NCBI RefSeq assembly: GCF_002764115.1
Contig: NZ_CP017940.1
Coordinates: 718,501-782,500, forward strand
Direction of reading: 5' to 3'
Source of the DNA: Phyllobacterium zundukense
GTDB lineage: Bacteria; Pseudomonadota; Alphaproteobacteria; Rhizobiales; Rhizobiaceae
DNA length: 64,000 nucleotides
The notes under the pieces were generated by a model. That model worked only from the letters and a program-made list of their open reading frames with translations. It was not told the origin of the DNA and did not search any database. Position numbers and translations under genes: made by a program. Positions 10,701 to 18,525 of the stretch are shown here, piece after piece. Position 1 is the first letter of the stretch, and each line of letters starts with the position of its first letter.

Positions 10701-12454
10701 TCGGCTGTGCCTGGATGATAACGCCATACCGGGAATTGACGCTCGTTCACGCAACGCAGCAGCCCGTATGCTTGCCCGAGCTGATCAAAGTCGGCATCAG
10801 CCGCTCGCTGGGCGACCAGCATGCGAACCTGCGTGCAACGGTTCGCCTGCATGGACCGAGCAGCGGAAAGTTCGAAGTGGAGGCTCACTGGAAGGAGTGG
10901 GTTGACGATCTGGAAAAACCCGCACCGGAGCTCATCGAGTCGCAGGGCGCGCTCGGGGAGGTTCTCCTGGCGGAAAATCACACCAATGTCTTCGATCTCG
11001 GCAGTGCGATCAACGCGCAAGAACACGATCCCAACCGGCCGCGCGCACGCGGCGACCGCCACGAGTTTGGCGATACCAAATTCCGCTTGATCGAGTATAC
11101 CCTGCGGGCGACCACGCGGTTTCGCGAGTATCTGCCGCCGTCACTCTATGCACAGAGAGACGAAGTGACCCGTGTCGGGCCGGTCGCCGAGGGCCAGAAA
11201 ATGGCGATCGGTGCCGATGACGATCCCGGCGCGCCGTTCCTCGTGACGTCAGGGACAGCGTTGAATACGGTCGTCCCGTCGAGTGCTCATCCGGATGAAC
11301 CCCGGATTGTCTATGTCGTGCCAACCTTTCGCTGGCAAGACACACCCGGCAAGCAATCCCTCGACACTACCCGCCTCGGCAACGGCCTGAGAGTGTGGCT
11401 GGAGCGGCCCTGGTTTTCATCCGGAAACGGTGAATTGCTGGGCGTGGTCATCCTTCAGAACAATGCCAAGTTTACCGATATTCCCACACATCTTGTGCCC
11501 CTGGTAACACAATGGGGCCTCGATCCGCTTTGGGATACGGTTTTGCCCAAGAGCACCACCCGGGTTACGGATTTTCCTGCCCGCGTGGCGGATGAAGTGG
11601 TGTCACTGCGCGAGTTCGAGGATCCATTCAATCCCAACGTCAATACCAAGGTCCATGTCATCGGTCACCGCGTCCACTGGGATGCGGAACGCTCCCTCTG
11701 GTATTGCGATATCGAGCTCGACCCGGGGCGCAGCTACATGCCATTCGTGCGTCTGGCGCTGGTGCGCTACCAGCCAAATGCACTTGCGTCGGCAAAGATC
11801 TCCAAAGTGGTCCTGGCGGATTTCTCGCAGGTTCTCCCGCGCCGCCGCGCTTCATTCGAGCGAAATGGAGCCGTGGTTTCCGTAAAGCTGCGCGGCTCAG
11901 TGCCCAGCCATGGTCCGATGAAGTTCCCGATCGATTCGGAGTATCTGGGCATTTCCTTCATACCATTCCCCGGTCAGCCAACCGAAACCGGACGCAACAA
12001 GGTCGAACTTGTGCTGCAAACCCGCGACCCGGAAATCGATTCGGATTTGGCATGGTCGGATGTGAAGGTGTTGGCGTCGACACTTGTCGCGCCCGTTGGA
12101 ACGCCGCCGTTTTTTGCCGATGCCAGTCTCTTTGACTTGACTGCCAGGCGTGTCGAGACGTCTGTGACGGTCACGAGCCGTCTCGGGCGAAAAATTGCAC
12201 TTGAGGCAATCAATCTTACTGAAATTCGAGGCCCTGGCGACCTCCTTCCGCTCGATCTGATCGATCCGGCAATCTGGGACACTCAAGTTACGCTCCCCGA
12301 ACCTGGAACAATAGGAAAGCCGGCACGGATCGCAATTCGCGAATATGAGCGGTATTACACTGACCGCACCGTTCCAGAGCGGCATGGTGGGCAAACACTG
12401 CGTCGGCGTGTCGTGGAGGAGAGATTGGTCTATACCGCGTTCTTCGATCTCTGA
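7766..12454 (+). CDS. Giant uncharacterised protein B (1562 aa)
   Basis: I do not recognise a characterised family. The N-terminus shows a beta-strand pattern with SIVASPRL and no signal peptide. Around residues 635-655 the motif YRFRARIVDLAGN resembles a fibronectin-III-like strand. The rest looks like a chain of beta-sandwich domains rich in Asp, Pro and Trp, with few cysteines and no transmembrane segment. The ATG at 7766 follows GGGGAGGG at ideal spacing. It lies 11 bp after giant gene A, so co-translation is likely. Its 3' end converges on the patatin gene with only 8 bp between the stop codons. A structural, adhesive or scaffold role is a guess. Confidence 0.8.
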   Translation: MAKQTILWTVLPHGRMEEGPFAGRLRVSIVASPRLTPQTAAEQKLKSFPEWVNWPKTLANVKFGLLIGAQEVPLQPVSESDADLWAKLFSKETPVSGFVFKDMSNVNLRSFPVRNVLGILRKHYRDLAVQSTGNPPTLLPWKGAHPGLKDMLGDLGTRTQIFNLGDRQIEFMLPGFNRFFDDDNREGVESRLRNTVFGTKSTYRAQAVAADVDGQGNPQHGGQFPVRVLPPDWRDPAGGGPDAGVMSQFATAAEYAFYQADRFYRREPLTQKKLEKLQDQKQLRRPKLVDVPAPPKAPDFDFHQIVASYSDYPHLLRRLGLVIDCILPANSPIDQALSAGTPVQGLISLALHWANAHDSADDSCPRTAWQANKQRFTTRPRTADHERGVLRLQHADDDWNADKRSLFDIYQVDADGAALKTVDFVISAQNLVGKSLALGADGEVTYTTGDKQPVAALRSGGLGVSRHGRALSVAQSAASAALKDASVKSGAAASKKVVLFTEDVMRGYRVDVRPIPGGVEQAWHSLCRRHGNYRLIQSNEEIDLPDDEGYVKGASTTSSASQDADPDDHYLHESMFRWAGWSLVTQRPGKTLRSRDDPTSGVQGETPEDISDEATSGGNGLSVKFVAAKNSLPRLRFGTSYRFRARIVDLAGNSLAIADKSLDTDLQVSEPVGYWRFEPVDPPVLVHRARTSEGESLERMVLRSNWNVDPQAYLATPAFAAAVQLPASDDFEYEAINERHVVPPKSSQLQCEHHGLFDPFFGDPNAIKQAYANAAREAGTLYDVSATTVAELITPASVAGIATTTALPLRLPSPDNPTGDRLAAGQYVIHREPLVSTPYLPDGTSGGFALRAMPGHNIPGATVPVVLGPSAAIVRAPDQELVLVVAFAKDWPDSTGFRIVLQERTAALSDPPCNENFSDDGTPKWDEDERVLTLFVAKGRIARLRYSSFVHKALIDTLGLPTWIDTDGERAFLRDMAQLGCAWMITPYRELTLVHATQQPVCLPELIKVGISRSLGDQHANLRATVRLHGPSSGKFEVEAHWKEWVDDLEKPAPELIESQGALGEVLLAENHTNVFDLGSAINAQEHDPNRPRARGDRHEFGDTKFRLIEYTLRATTRFREYLPPSLYAQRDEVTRVGPVAEGQKMAIGADDDPGAPFLVTSGTALNTVVPSSAHPDEPRIVYVVPTFRWQDTPGKQSLDTTRLGNGLRVWLERPWFSSGNGELLGVVILQNNAKFTDIPTHLVPLVTQWGLDPLWDTVLPKSTTRVTDFPARVADEVVSLREFEDPFNPNVNTKVHVIGHRVHWDAERSLWYCDIELDPGRSYMPFVRLALVRYQPNALASAKISKVVLADFSQVLPRRRASFERNGAVVSVKLRGSVPSHGPMKFPIDSEYLGISFIPFPGQPTETGRNKVELVLQTRDPEIDSDLAWSDVKVLASTLVAPVGTPPFFADASLFDLTARRVETSVTVTSRLGRKIALEAINLTEIRGPGDLLPLDLIDPAIWDTQVTLPEPGTIGKPARIAIREYERYYTDRTVPERHGGQTLRRRVVEERLVYTAFFDL

Positions 12455-12462
12455 CGTTGGAA

Positions 12463-15129
12463 TTAACTGATCGTCTGCCCGGCAATTCCCAGGCGCCGCT
12501 TCAATTCGGAGATCAGCGTTGCTGGCGGTACGGGCCCAATCGCCTTTGATTTTGGCTCCTTGAGCGCACAATTCGTGGCGTGAAAACCAAGCGCGCGATA
12601 GGCCTCCATCTGTTCTTCGGAGAAGAATTGATCTCCGGTGGATTCATGCGGGAAGAGCGGATAGCGGCGCTCGTAGTCGAGGACATAGTCAGGTTCATCG
12701 CCCGTCACCGACGCCTTGACGTAAACAAGGATGCCCTCGGTGCCAGCCTGGTCATAGATGATTTTTCCGACTGCGAAATGCTGCCTGTGAGCGTCGTCAT
12801 CGGGTGGAACGGGTTTCGACCTGTCGGCCGACCGGCGCAGCGTGGCAGCACGCATGGCTTGCCAGTCGATGGCGATCCGGATGCCCAGGTCGATCCGCGC
12901 GAAACGCTGCACATCGACCAGTGCGCCGAAATTCATTGCGGGGTCGGCTTCGGCGTCGATGACCATGATCATCTGGCACTTGCGTTTGAGCAACTGGTAA
13001 AGCCCGCTATTGTCTATGTGTCCGCCATCGCTGACAAATATGCGCGAACTGTCCGCCCGCAGGATGCCAAAGGCTTCAGCCGCCAGATAGAAGCGGAAGA
13101 AGTCGTACCAGCTTGCCTTTACGCGCGCCGCCGCCCGCGACGTATCCTGCGGCGCCGAATTCTGGACATCTTCGACATAGCGCGGATTGCGCAGCCAATA
13201 GCCAAGCCGCAGGTTCAGCAGGGCAAGCGTGGGACTGAGAAATCCAATACCGACACGTCCCATACTGGACGATACGGCCGCACCCGAGATGGCTGCTGCC
13301 GTTGCCAGATCAAGCTGCGGCTCGTTCGCAGTCATTGCTTCGGTCGACGCATAACCGGTGGCGTCGCTGCCGACAAAACCTTTGGAGAACAGGAAAAACT
13401 CTGCATTGCGCCCGCGCTTGGCCGGATCGGTGCTGGGCAATGTGCTGGCTTTGGTTGCGCCCTCACTCTCGGTGGCTGGGTCCTGGCTGGTGGCCCCTGG
13501 GCGCTTTCTCGGCGTCGAGCGGCGGACATTGAGGGTGCCATTGACAAGCAGGTAGGGTGATTTCGTGCCCAATTCCGTAAGGGGCAGGGGTGCGAAACCC
13601 GCCCTGCCTTTTCCCAGTCTGAAGGCAACGTTCAGACGATCGCGGTAGAGGCGATGCAGCGCGTTGGCATTCTCGGCGAAATTCATGGCAATAAAGCCGA
13701 TGAAAGCGGAAATGACGAGATAGTTGTAAAGCATGAACCACGACGAGGTGCCGGGTTCCCTGGTTGCAATGGCTATCGCAATGAGCGCTGTGACGAACAT
13801 GAGTATGAGGACCATTGCGAACAAGCTGCGCCAGCGGTGCTCGAGCAACGTAGCCTTCATGCTCGCAAAAATTTCACGCCCCGTCTGGCGCGTCAACAGG
13901 AGGACCAGCCAGAATACCACGCAGACAAGCAGGGCAAAGCCGAGGTAGCGGGCGAGACCGATGCTGCTATCGCCAAGATAGCCCAGAGCAAGATAGGTGC
14001 CCTGCGCAGATTCAATGCCCCAGACACTTAAGATAAGATACAACAAATAGATGAGTGCCGGCAGCGCCAGCGCCGCAGCATAAAGTGCCAGCCTGGCACA
14101 CCATGCCTGAATCCGCGCACCGATCGTCGGGTTGTTGAATGCCTTCTGAATCCAGCTGACCAGCCTTTCCTGGAAGAGCGCCGTGGTCGTTATGATTGTC
14201 ATCAACACGCCGCCAAATGAAACAATGCTCGACCTGGTTGGTCCACCTGCCGTGAACCAGTCGATGATATAAGCGAGAATCTTCGACTGAAGCTCGATGA
14301 CGACGGCAAGAACGAACAGGACTATGAGCAAGGCCGCGGCACGTGTCCACCGGCTCCTTGGTTCGGATATGCGCATTGCCCTTTGGGTGTTGTGCCTTTC
14401 CAGGTAGGACCGGCGCAATCCCCAGACGACGAGCAGGAACAGCAGCAGGATGCCTGTCATCTTAGTCAGCAGGAAGGGATCGAGCAGATAGCTGTAGGCC
14501 GACGTGAAGTCCTGTCCCTTCCAGCCCGTCGGAGGTTCGAAATACAGGACCAGATCGTAAAGGACATTGTGCCTCAGATGGTTGACAGTCGGGTTGGTCA
14601 GGATCGTGAATGTCGCGAGTGGAAAAAGCACCGAAAGCACGAGCAGCAGATTTACCGCCAGACCCCTCAGAACGATCGCCACCGTCAGGAGCAGGTCCGA
14701 AAAGCCCTTGGGGGCAAGGTAACGGCTATGGTCGCGGATGTGGCTGACCGGTTCGTTGTCGCGAACGTCGCCATTTTCCTGTTCGGCCACCCCAAACGGG
14801 AATTCGCCATCGCTGCGGCTCATTGCCGAAACCATGCTTGCGCCGATGTAGCCGCCGCCGGAAACAGTTGAAAGGTAATCGATCCTGGGGATCAGCTTGT
14901 ACCGGTCGAGCGCCTGCAGCGCACCGAGGCAGAAGCAGGCGGAGCGCACCCCTCCACCGGAAAGCGCCAGTCCGAAAATTTCCTGAGGACCAGATTGAGA
15001 TGAACCTGCCGGGGACACAACAGAGATGCCCAGTTCGTCCCGGCGCGTGGCGATGGCTTTCAGTTCGTCACCGAGTACCTGATCAAAGGCTATGCCCTTG
15101 TCGCTCACGTCGGGATCCGTCGTGCTCAT
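12463..15129 (-). CDS. Polytopic patatin-like phospholipase
   Basis: An 888-residue protein with a patatin catalytic domain split by a large membrane insert. The oxyanion loop is SGGGVRSACF (about 57-66), the nucleophile Ser90 lies in STVSGGGYIG, a known variant of GxSxG, and the dyad Asp701 lies in VSDGGHIDNSG. Between them are about eight hydrophobic segments (roughly residues 155-510) followed by a Ser/Pro-rich linker. Patatins hydrolyse acyl esters of membrane lipids, so this is probably an integral-membrane lipase. The ATG at 15129 follows GGGGGTAAGG; 13 extra in-frame codons upstream lack such a site. It is divergent from the haem peroxidase and probably shares its regulatory region. 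Confidence 0.87.
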   Translation of the reverse strand: MSTTDPDVSDKGIAFDQVLGDELKAIATRRDELGISVVSPAGSSQSGPQEIFGLALSGGGVRSACFCLGALQALDRYKLIPRIDYLSTVSGGGYIGASMVSAMSRSDGEFPFGVAEQENGDVRDNEPVSHIRDHSRYLAPKGFSDLLLTVAIVLRGLAVNLLLVLSVLFPLATFTILTNPTVNHLRHNVLYDLVLYFEPPTGWKGQDFTSAYSYLLDPFLLTKMTGILLLFLLVVWGLRRSYLERHNTQRAMRISEPRSRWTRAAALLIVLFVLAVVIELQSKILAYIIDWFTAGGPTRSSIVSFGGVLMTIITTTALFQERLVSWIQKAFNNPTIGARIQAWCARLALYAAALALPALIYLLYLILSVWGIESAQGTYLALGYLGDSSIGLARYLGFALLVCVVFWLVLLLTRQTGREIFASMKATLLEHRWRSLFAMVLILMFVTALIAIAIATREPGTSSWFMLYNYLVISAFIGFIAMNFAENANALHRLYRDRLNVAFRLGKGRAGFAPLPLTELGTKSPYLLVNGTLNVRRSTPRKRPGATSQDPATESEGATKASTLPSTDPAKRGRNAEFFLFSKGFVGSDATGYASTEAMTANEPQLDLATAAAISGAAVSSSMGRVGIGFLSPTLALLNLRLGYWLRNPRYVEDVQNSAPQDTSRAAARVKASWYDFFRFYLAAEAFGILRADSSRIFVSDGGHIDNSGLYQLLKRKCQMIMVIDAEADPAMNFGALVDVQRFARIDLGIRIAIDWQAMRAATLRRSADRSKPVPPDDDAHRQHFAVGKIIYDQAGTEGILVYVKASVTGDEPDYVLDYERRYPLFPHESTGDQFFSEEQMEAYRALGFHATNCALKEPKSKAIGPVPPATLISELKRRLGIAGQTIS

Positions 15130-15393
15130 CCTTACCCCCTCTGTCACGTCGTTCAGGGACAATAGCAATATTTAGACGAAAACGGCCTTAATGAGTATGG
15201 GCTAATACTTTTAGACTAATGGTTTAATCAAATTTTGACCTGTACTTTTGCGATACGTCGAATGGATATACATAAAAATATTGATTAAAATAATAGCATT
15301 CCATCGAAATATCATGTGTGCAAATCCATTCCTCGTCGATCAAGGGGGCACTTCGAGCATCGGTTCCTAACGATAGCAAAGAGGAGAAACGCA
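15130..15393. promoter_or_regulatory. AT-rich divergent promoter region of the patatin and peroxidase genes
   Basis: This 264-bp region separates two divergent genes and is strongly AT-rich at 15170-15310. It contains CTAATACTTTTAG at 15202-15214, a CTAA/TTAG inverted repeat, and a further ACTAAT just after it. The CTAATACTT core recurs upstream of giant gene A. Two LuxR-type regulators are encoded close by, so these may be their operators; that is inference. Confidence 0.45.
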
Positions 15394-16992
15394 ATGTCTT
15401 TGAAAACCAAGACGACGGCTGCGAAGAAATCCGGTCCTTTGGGCCTGCCGGTAGAACTGCTGGCGACACTTGAAACGAAAGCCCAGGCGGTCAAGACCAC
15501 ACCCGGTCATGGCGTCGCGGGCAGACATGCGACGCGGCAATTGCTCGACGCCCTGTCGGGCAACAGGGATCCCGGCATGTTCGGGCGGATGTTTCCAAAA
15601 TTGCCGCCATTGTCGGTGAGTGACGACAAACTCCAGGCACTGGCCGATGCCATGATCGACAACGATCCGAATATCGCGGCAGGGAACAACCCAAACATCC
15701 CTGCGGGCTTCACGTATCTCGGCCAGTTTGTCGATCACGACATAACACTTGACCTGACGTCTCTTGGTGAAAAGGAGAAGGATCCCCTGGGGATCGAGAA
15801 CTTCAGGACGCCAAGCCTGGATCTTGATGCCATCTACGGTCTTGGGCCGGATGGAAGCCCGCATCTCTATGCCCGCAACCCGGGCGTGGGATCCGGCAGG
15901 AAGCATGGCCCGAAATTCCTCATCGGAAAGAATTTCAACTCGGGCGAGGGCAATTTCCGCAATGACCTGCCCCGCAGTCCGGAAGGCTTTGCACTTATCG
16001 CGGATCATCGAAACGATGAGAATCTGCTTGTCGCACAGACCCATCTGGCGATGCTCAAGTTTCACAACAAAGTCTGCGACACGATCAGCGCGGCAGCCAA
16101 TCCACCGGCCGACGTTTTTGCCCAAGCCCGCCAACTGGTGACCTGGCATTATCAGTGGATGGTGCTGCATGACTGGGTCGAAAGGCTAACGGAACCCGGC
16201 ATCGTCGCGAAGATATTGCATGACGGCCGGAAATTCTATCGCTTCAAGCGGGTGCCATTCATGCCCGTCGAGTTCTCGGCGGCGGCGTACCGGCTGGGTC
16301 ACAGCATGGTGCGTCAGAGATATGCGCATAATCGGGTTTTTACCGGGGCGGATTTTTTCCTGTTCTTCGAATTCACCGGTTTGTCGGGCGGGCTTGTCGG
16401 CGATCTCGCTCCCACCCCGCCGACCACTCCGCCCAATACGGCGTTTCCGACCCTGCCCAGCAACTGGATCATCGACTGGCGGCGTTTCCATGAACTCGGG
16501 GACATGGGCGGCGCGCCTGTGGCGGTCAATTCTTCCAGGAGGCTTGATCCATTCATCGCCGCTTCGTTGCATAACCTTCCAGGTGGCGGCGGCAATCTGG
16601 CGTTCCGCAATCTCAAACGCGGCGTCAATCTGGGCCTGCCGTCGGGTCAATCCGTTGCAACCCACATGAAGATAAAGAACCCGCTGACCCCGGATGAGAT
16701 TGCTTCCGGGCCCGATGGGATTGTTGCAAAGGCCAAGGGCCTGCATACCTCGACCCCGCTTTGGTACTACATCCTGAAGGAAGCCAAGGTAAGACAGAAC
16801 GGAGAACGTCTCGGACCGGTCGGCTCAACGATCATATCGGAAGTGTTCGTCGGGCTCGTTCATGGGGATCAGAACTCCTACATCTGGCAGCGCGCGAACT
16901 GGAAGCCGACGCTACCGTCGAAGCAGGCCGGTAATTTCACCATGGCCGATCTCCTTCGCTTCGTGGATGACGTCAATCCGATCGGTGATTGA
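15394..16992 (+). CDS. Animal-type haem peroxidase
   Basis: A 532-residue member of the peroxidase-cyclooxygenase (animal haem peroxidase) superfamily. Comparison with myeloperoxidase residues shows the distal pair Asp114-His115 in GQFVDHDITLD, the Arg206 and Glu209 equivalents in DHRNDENLL, and the proximal His303 in AAYRLGHSMVR. The Arg/Glu pair includes the position that forms an ester bond to haem in mammalian enzymes. The Tyr-to-His spacing does not match the YxxH of cyclooxygenases or alpha-dioxygenases, so peroxidase chemistry is favoured. No signal peptide is seen. The ATG at 15394 follows GAGGAG. The physiological substrate is unknown; the divergent phospholipase gene makes a lipid-linked role possible. 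Confidence 0.9.
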   Translation: MSLKTKTTAAKKSGPLGLPVELLATLETKAQAVKTTPGHGVAGRHATRQLLDALSGNRDPGMFGRMFPKLPPLSVSDDKLQALADAMIDNDPNIAAGNNPNIPAGFTYLGQFVDHDITLDLTSLGEKEKDPLGIENFRTPSLDLDAIYGLGPDGSPHLYARNPGVGSGRKHGPKFLIGKNFNSGEGNFRNDLPRSPEGFALIADHRNDENLLVAQTHLAMLKFHNKVCDTISAAANPPADVFAQARQLVTWHYQWMVLHDWVERLTEPGIVAKILHDGRKFYRFKRVPFMPVEFSAAAYRLGHSMVRQRYAHNRVFTGADFFLFFEFTGLSGGLVGDLAPTPPTTPPNTAFPTLPSNWIIDWRRFHELGDMGGAPVAVNSSRRLDPFIAASLHNLPGGGGNLAFRNLKRGVNLGLPSGQSVATHMKIKNPLTPDEIASGPDGIVAKAKGLHTSTPLWYYILKEAKVRQNGERLGPVGSTIISEVFVGLVHGDQNSYIWQRANWKPTLPSKQAGNFTMADLLRFVDDVNPIGD

Positions 16993-17221
16993 CCGGCATG
17001 GGGCGCCTCCGCCTGAACGGGGGCGCTTCCTATTCCTGAAGTGGGGAGGCGACGCACGCAAATCCCGGATCGATACACCACCGTTGCTCGTGCTGGTTGC
17101 AAAAATCATTGTCAATTTGGCGTGTGGTGCGTATCCTCACGCCTTCTAACTGCCGTGCCCTTTTTTGATTTTCCGCTGAACGCGGCGATTGCACGGCAAT
17201 GCAGATTTCAGGCGGTCGGGG

Positions 17222-18322
17222 ATGAGACACGACTTGAAAGCCGTCGACAACGAGTTGGTCGATCTTATTTATGCATCGTTTTTAGAGGAAACGAGTTGGC
17301 AACAGTTCCTCGATCGGCTGGCCATGACCATGCCCGAGGGCCGGTCGACGCTGTTTTATCATGATGCCGCGTCCGGTGCCGGGGCGTTTTCGCTTCATTC
17401 CGGACTGACCGATCAGCAAGTCAATGATTACAACAACCATTATTCGCGAATTAACCCCTGGATGCCGAAAGCATTGAAAAGGAAAATCGGCCTGGGTGTC
17501 ACGGCAAGCCAGATGCTGGCGCATGACGAACTTGAGAAGACGGAATTTTACAATGATTACCTGTTGCCTGCCGGAGCGAGGTCAGCGGTAGGGGTGACGA
17601 TCTTGCGCGACCAGGATCGGTCGTTTTTTCTCAGCGTGCTTACATGCCGGAAGGAACACAATCAGAACCTCCCGGCGGCACAAATACTGACCCGGCTGGC
17701 GCCGCATCTGGCGCGCGTCTTTGAACATTATCAAACAGCCTCGATCAACAAATCGGTGGCTCAGGCCGGAACCAGGCTGCTCGACCTGTTTGATTTGGGA
17801 ATTATCGTCGTCGGTGATGGCGGCATCGTCAAAACCGTATCCGCCCGGGCCCAATCCATGCTCGACGAAGGCGGCGATATTCGCCTGTCGTTCTGCGGAA
17901 AACTTCAGATCAATTCTTCAGCCGCAAGTCGCGTGCTGCACAGCATGCTCAGCGGCCGTGATCAGGAGCCAAAATTTCAGGCATTCTTGCTCGACCACAT
18001 AAGAATGACGATCATCAACGTTCAGCAAGACCAACTGTCGTCTTTCTTCAACGGACCAACGGCTGTTCTCCTGCTGGAGCCGCGCAATAACCGGTACTCG
18101 CCGGCGGACCTGCACGATTTTTCCGACCGGTACATGCTGACGGCGGCTGAAACCAGGGCACTGCGCGGCCTCTTTTCAGGCAAATCCGTTGACGGGATAG
18201 CCGCGGACGCCGGTCTCTCCCGGGAAACGATCAGATCGCAGGTGAAGAGCCTGTATGCAAAGGCAAATGTACGGAGCCACGTCGAGCTCTTGCGGCTCGT
18301 AACGTTTTTATCTTCCAACTAG
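17222..18322 (+). CDS. LuxR-type transcriptional regulator
   Basis: A 366-residue protein with a C-terminal LuxR helix-turn-helix (about residues 305-360; LTAAETRALRGLFSGKSVDGIAADAG split over the first helices, then SRETIRSQVKSLYAK). The N-terminal 200 residues look like PAS/GAF-type sensor folds without an identifiable ligand motif, and there is no receiver domain. The first in-frame ATG is at 17222; an upstream TTG would add 11 residues. It sits 229 bp downstream of the peroxidase gene on the same strand and is followed by a second LuxR-type gene, so it may control the patatin, peroxidase and giant-protein genes. That target assignment is inferred from position. Confidence 0.8.
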   Translation: MRHDLKAVDNELVDLIYASFLEETSWQQFLDRLAMTMPEGRSTLFYHDAASGAGAFSLHSGLTDQQVNDYNNHYSRINPWMPKALKRKIGLGVTASQMLAHDELEKTEFYNDYLLPAGARSAVGVTILRDQDRSFFLSVLTCRKEHNQNLPAAQILTRLAPHLARVFEHYQTASINKSVAQAGTRLLDLFDLGIIVVGDGGIVKTVSARAQSMLDEGGDIRLSFCGKLQINSSAASRVLHSMLSGRDQEPKFQAFLLDHIRMTIINVQQDQLSSFFNGPTAVLLLEPRNNRYSPADLHDFSDRYMLTAAETRALRGLFSGKSVDGIAADAGLSRETIRSQVKSLYAKANVRSHVELLRLVTFLSSN

Positions 18323-18525
18323 AAGCTATCAGCGTGGGGTTGTTTTGTCCCTCTTGGTTAACCCTCAGGGGTGAAGCGGAGTGAACAAAAATAGGCAAGA
18401 GTATTTAACGCCAACCGGCGAAGTTGAAGCATACCCGTCTGTTCAAAGCCGATCGGCGACAGTCTGATAAAGCGATCATCGAGCATTCTTCTGCAAGCGG
18501 TTCGATGATCGTCGATGAGGGGGGA

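Noticed and set aside
3453..12454. Phage tail, tailocin or contractile injection structural genes
   Set aside because: Large beta-rich proteins suggested this, but no sheath, tube, baseplate, tape-measure, AAA ATPase or lysis gene is present in the window.
15394..16992. Cyclooxygenase or alpha-dioxygenase rather than peroxidase
   Set aside because: The Tyr before the proximal His is four residues away (YRLGH), not in a YxxH motif, so the catalytic Tyr position is not met.
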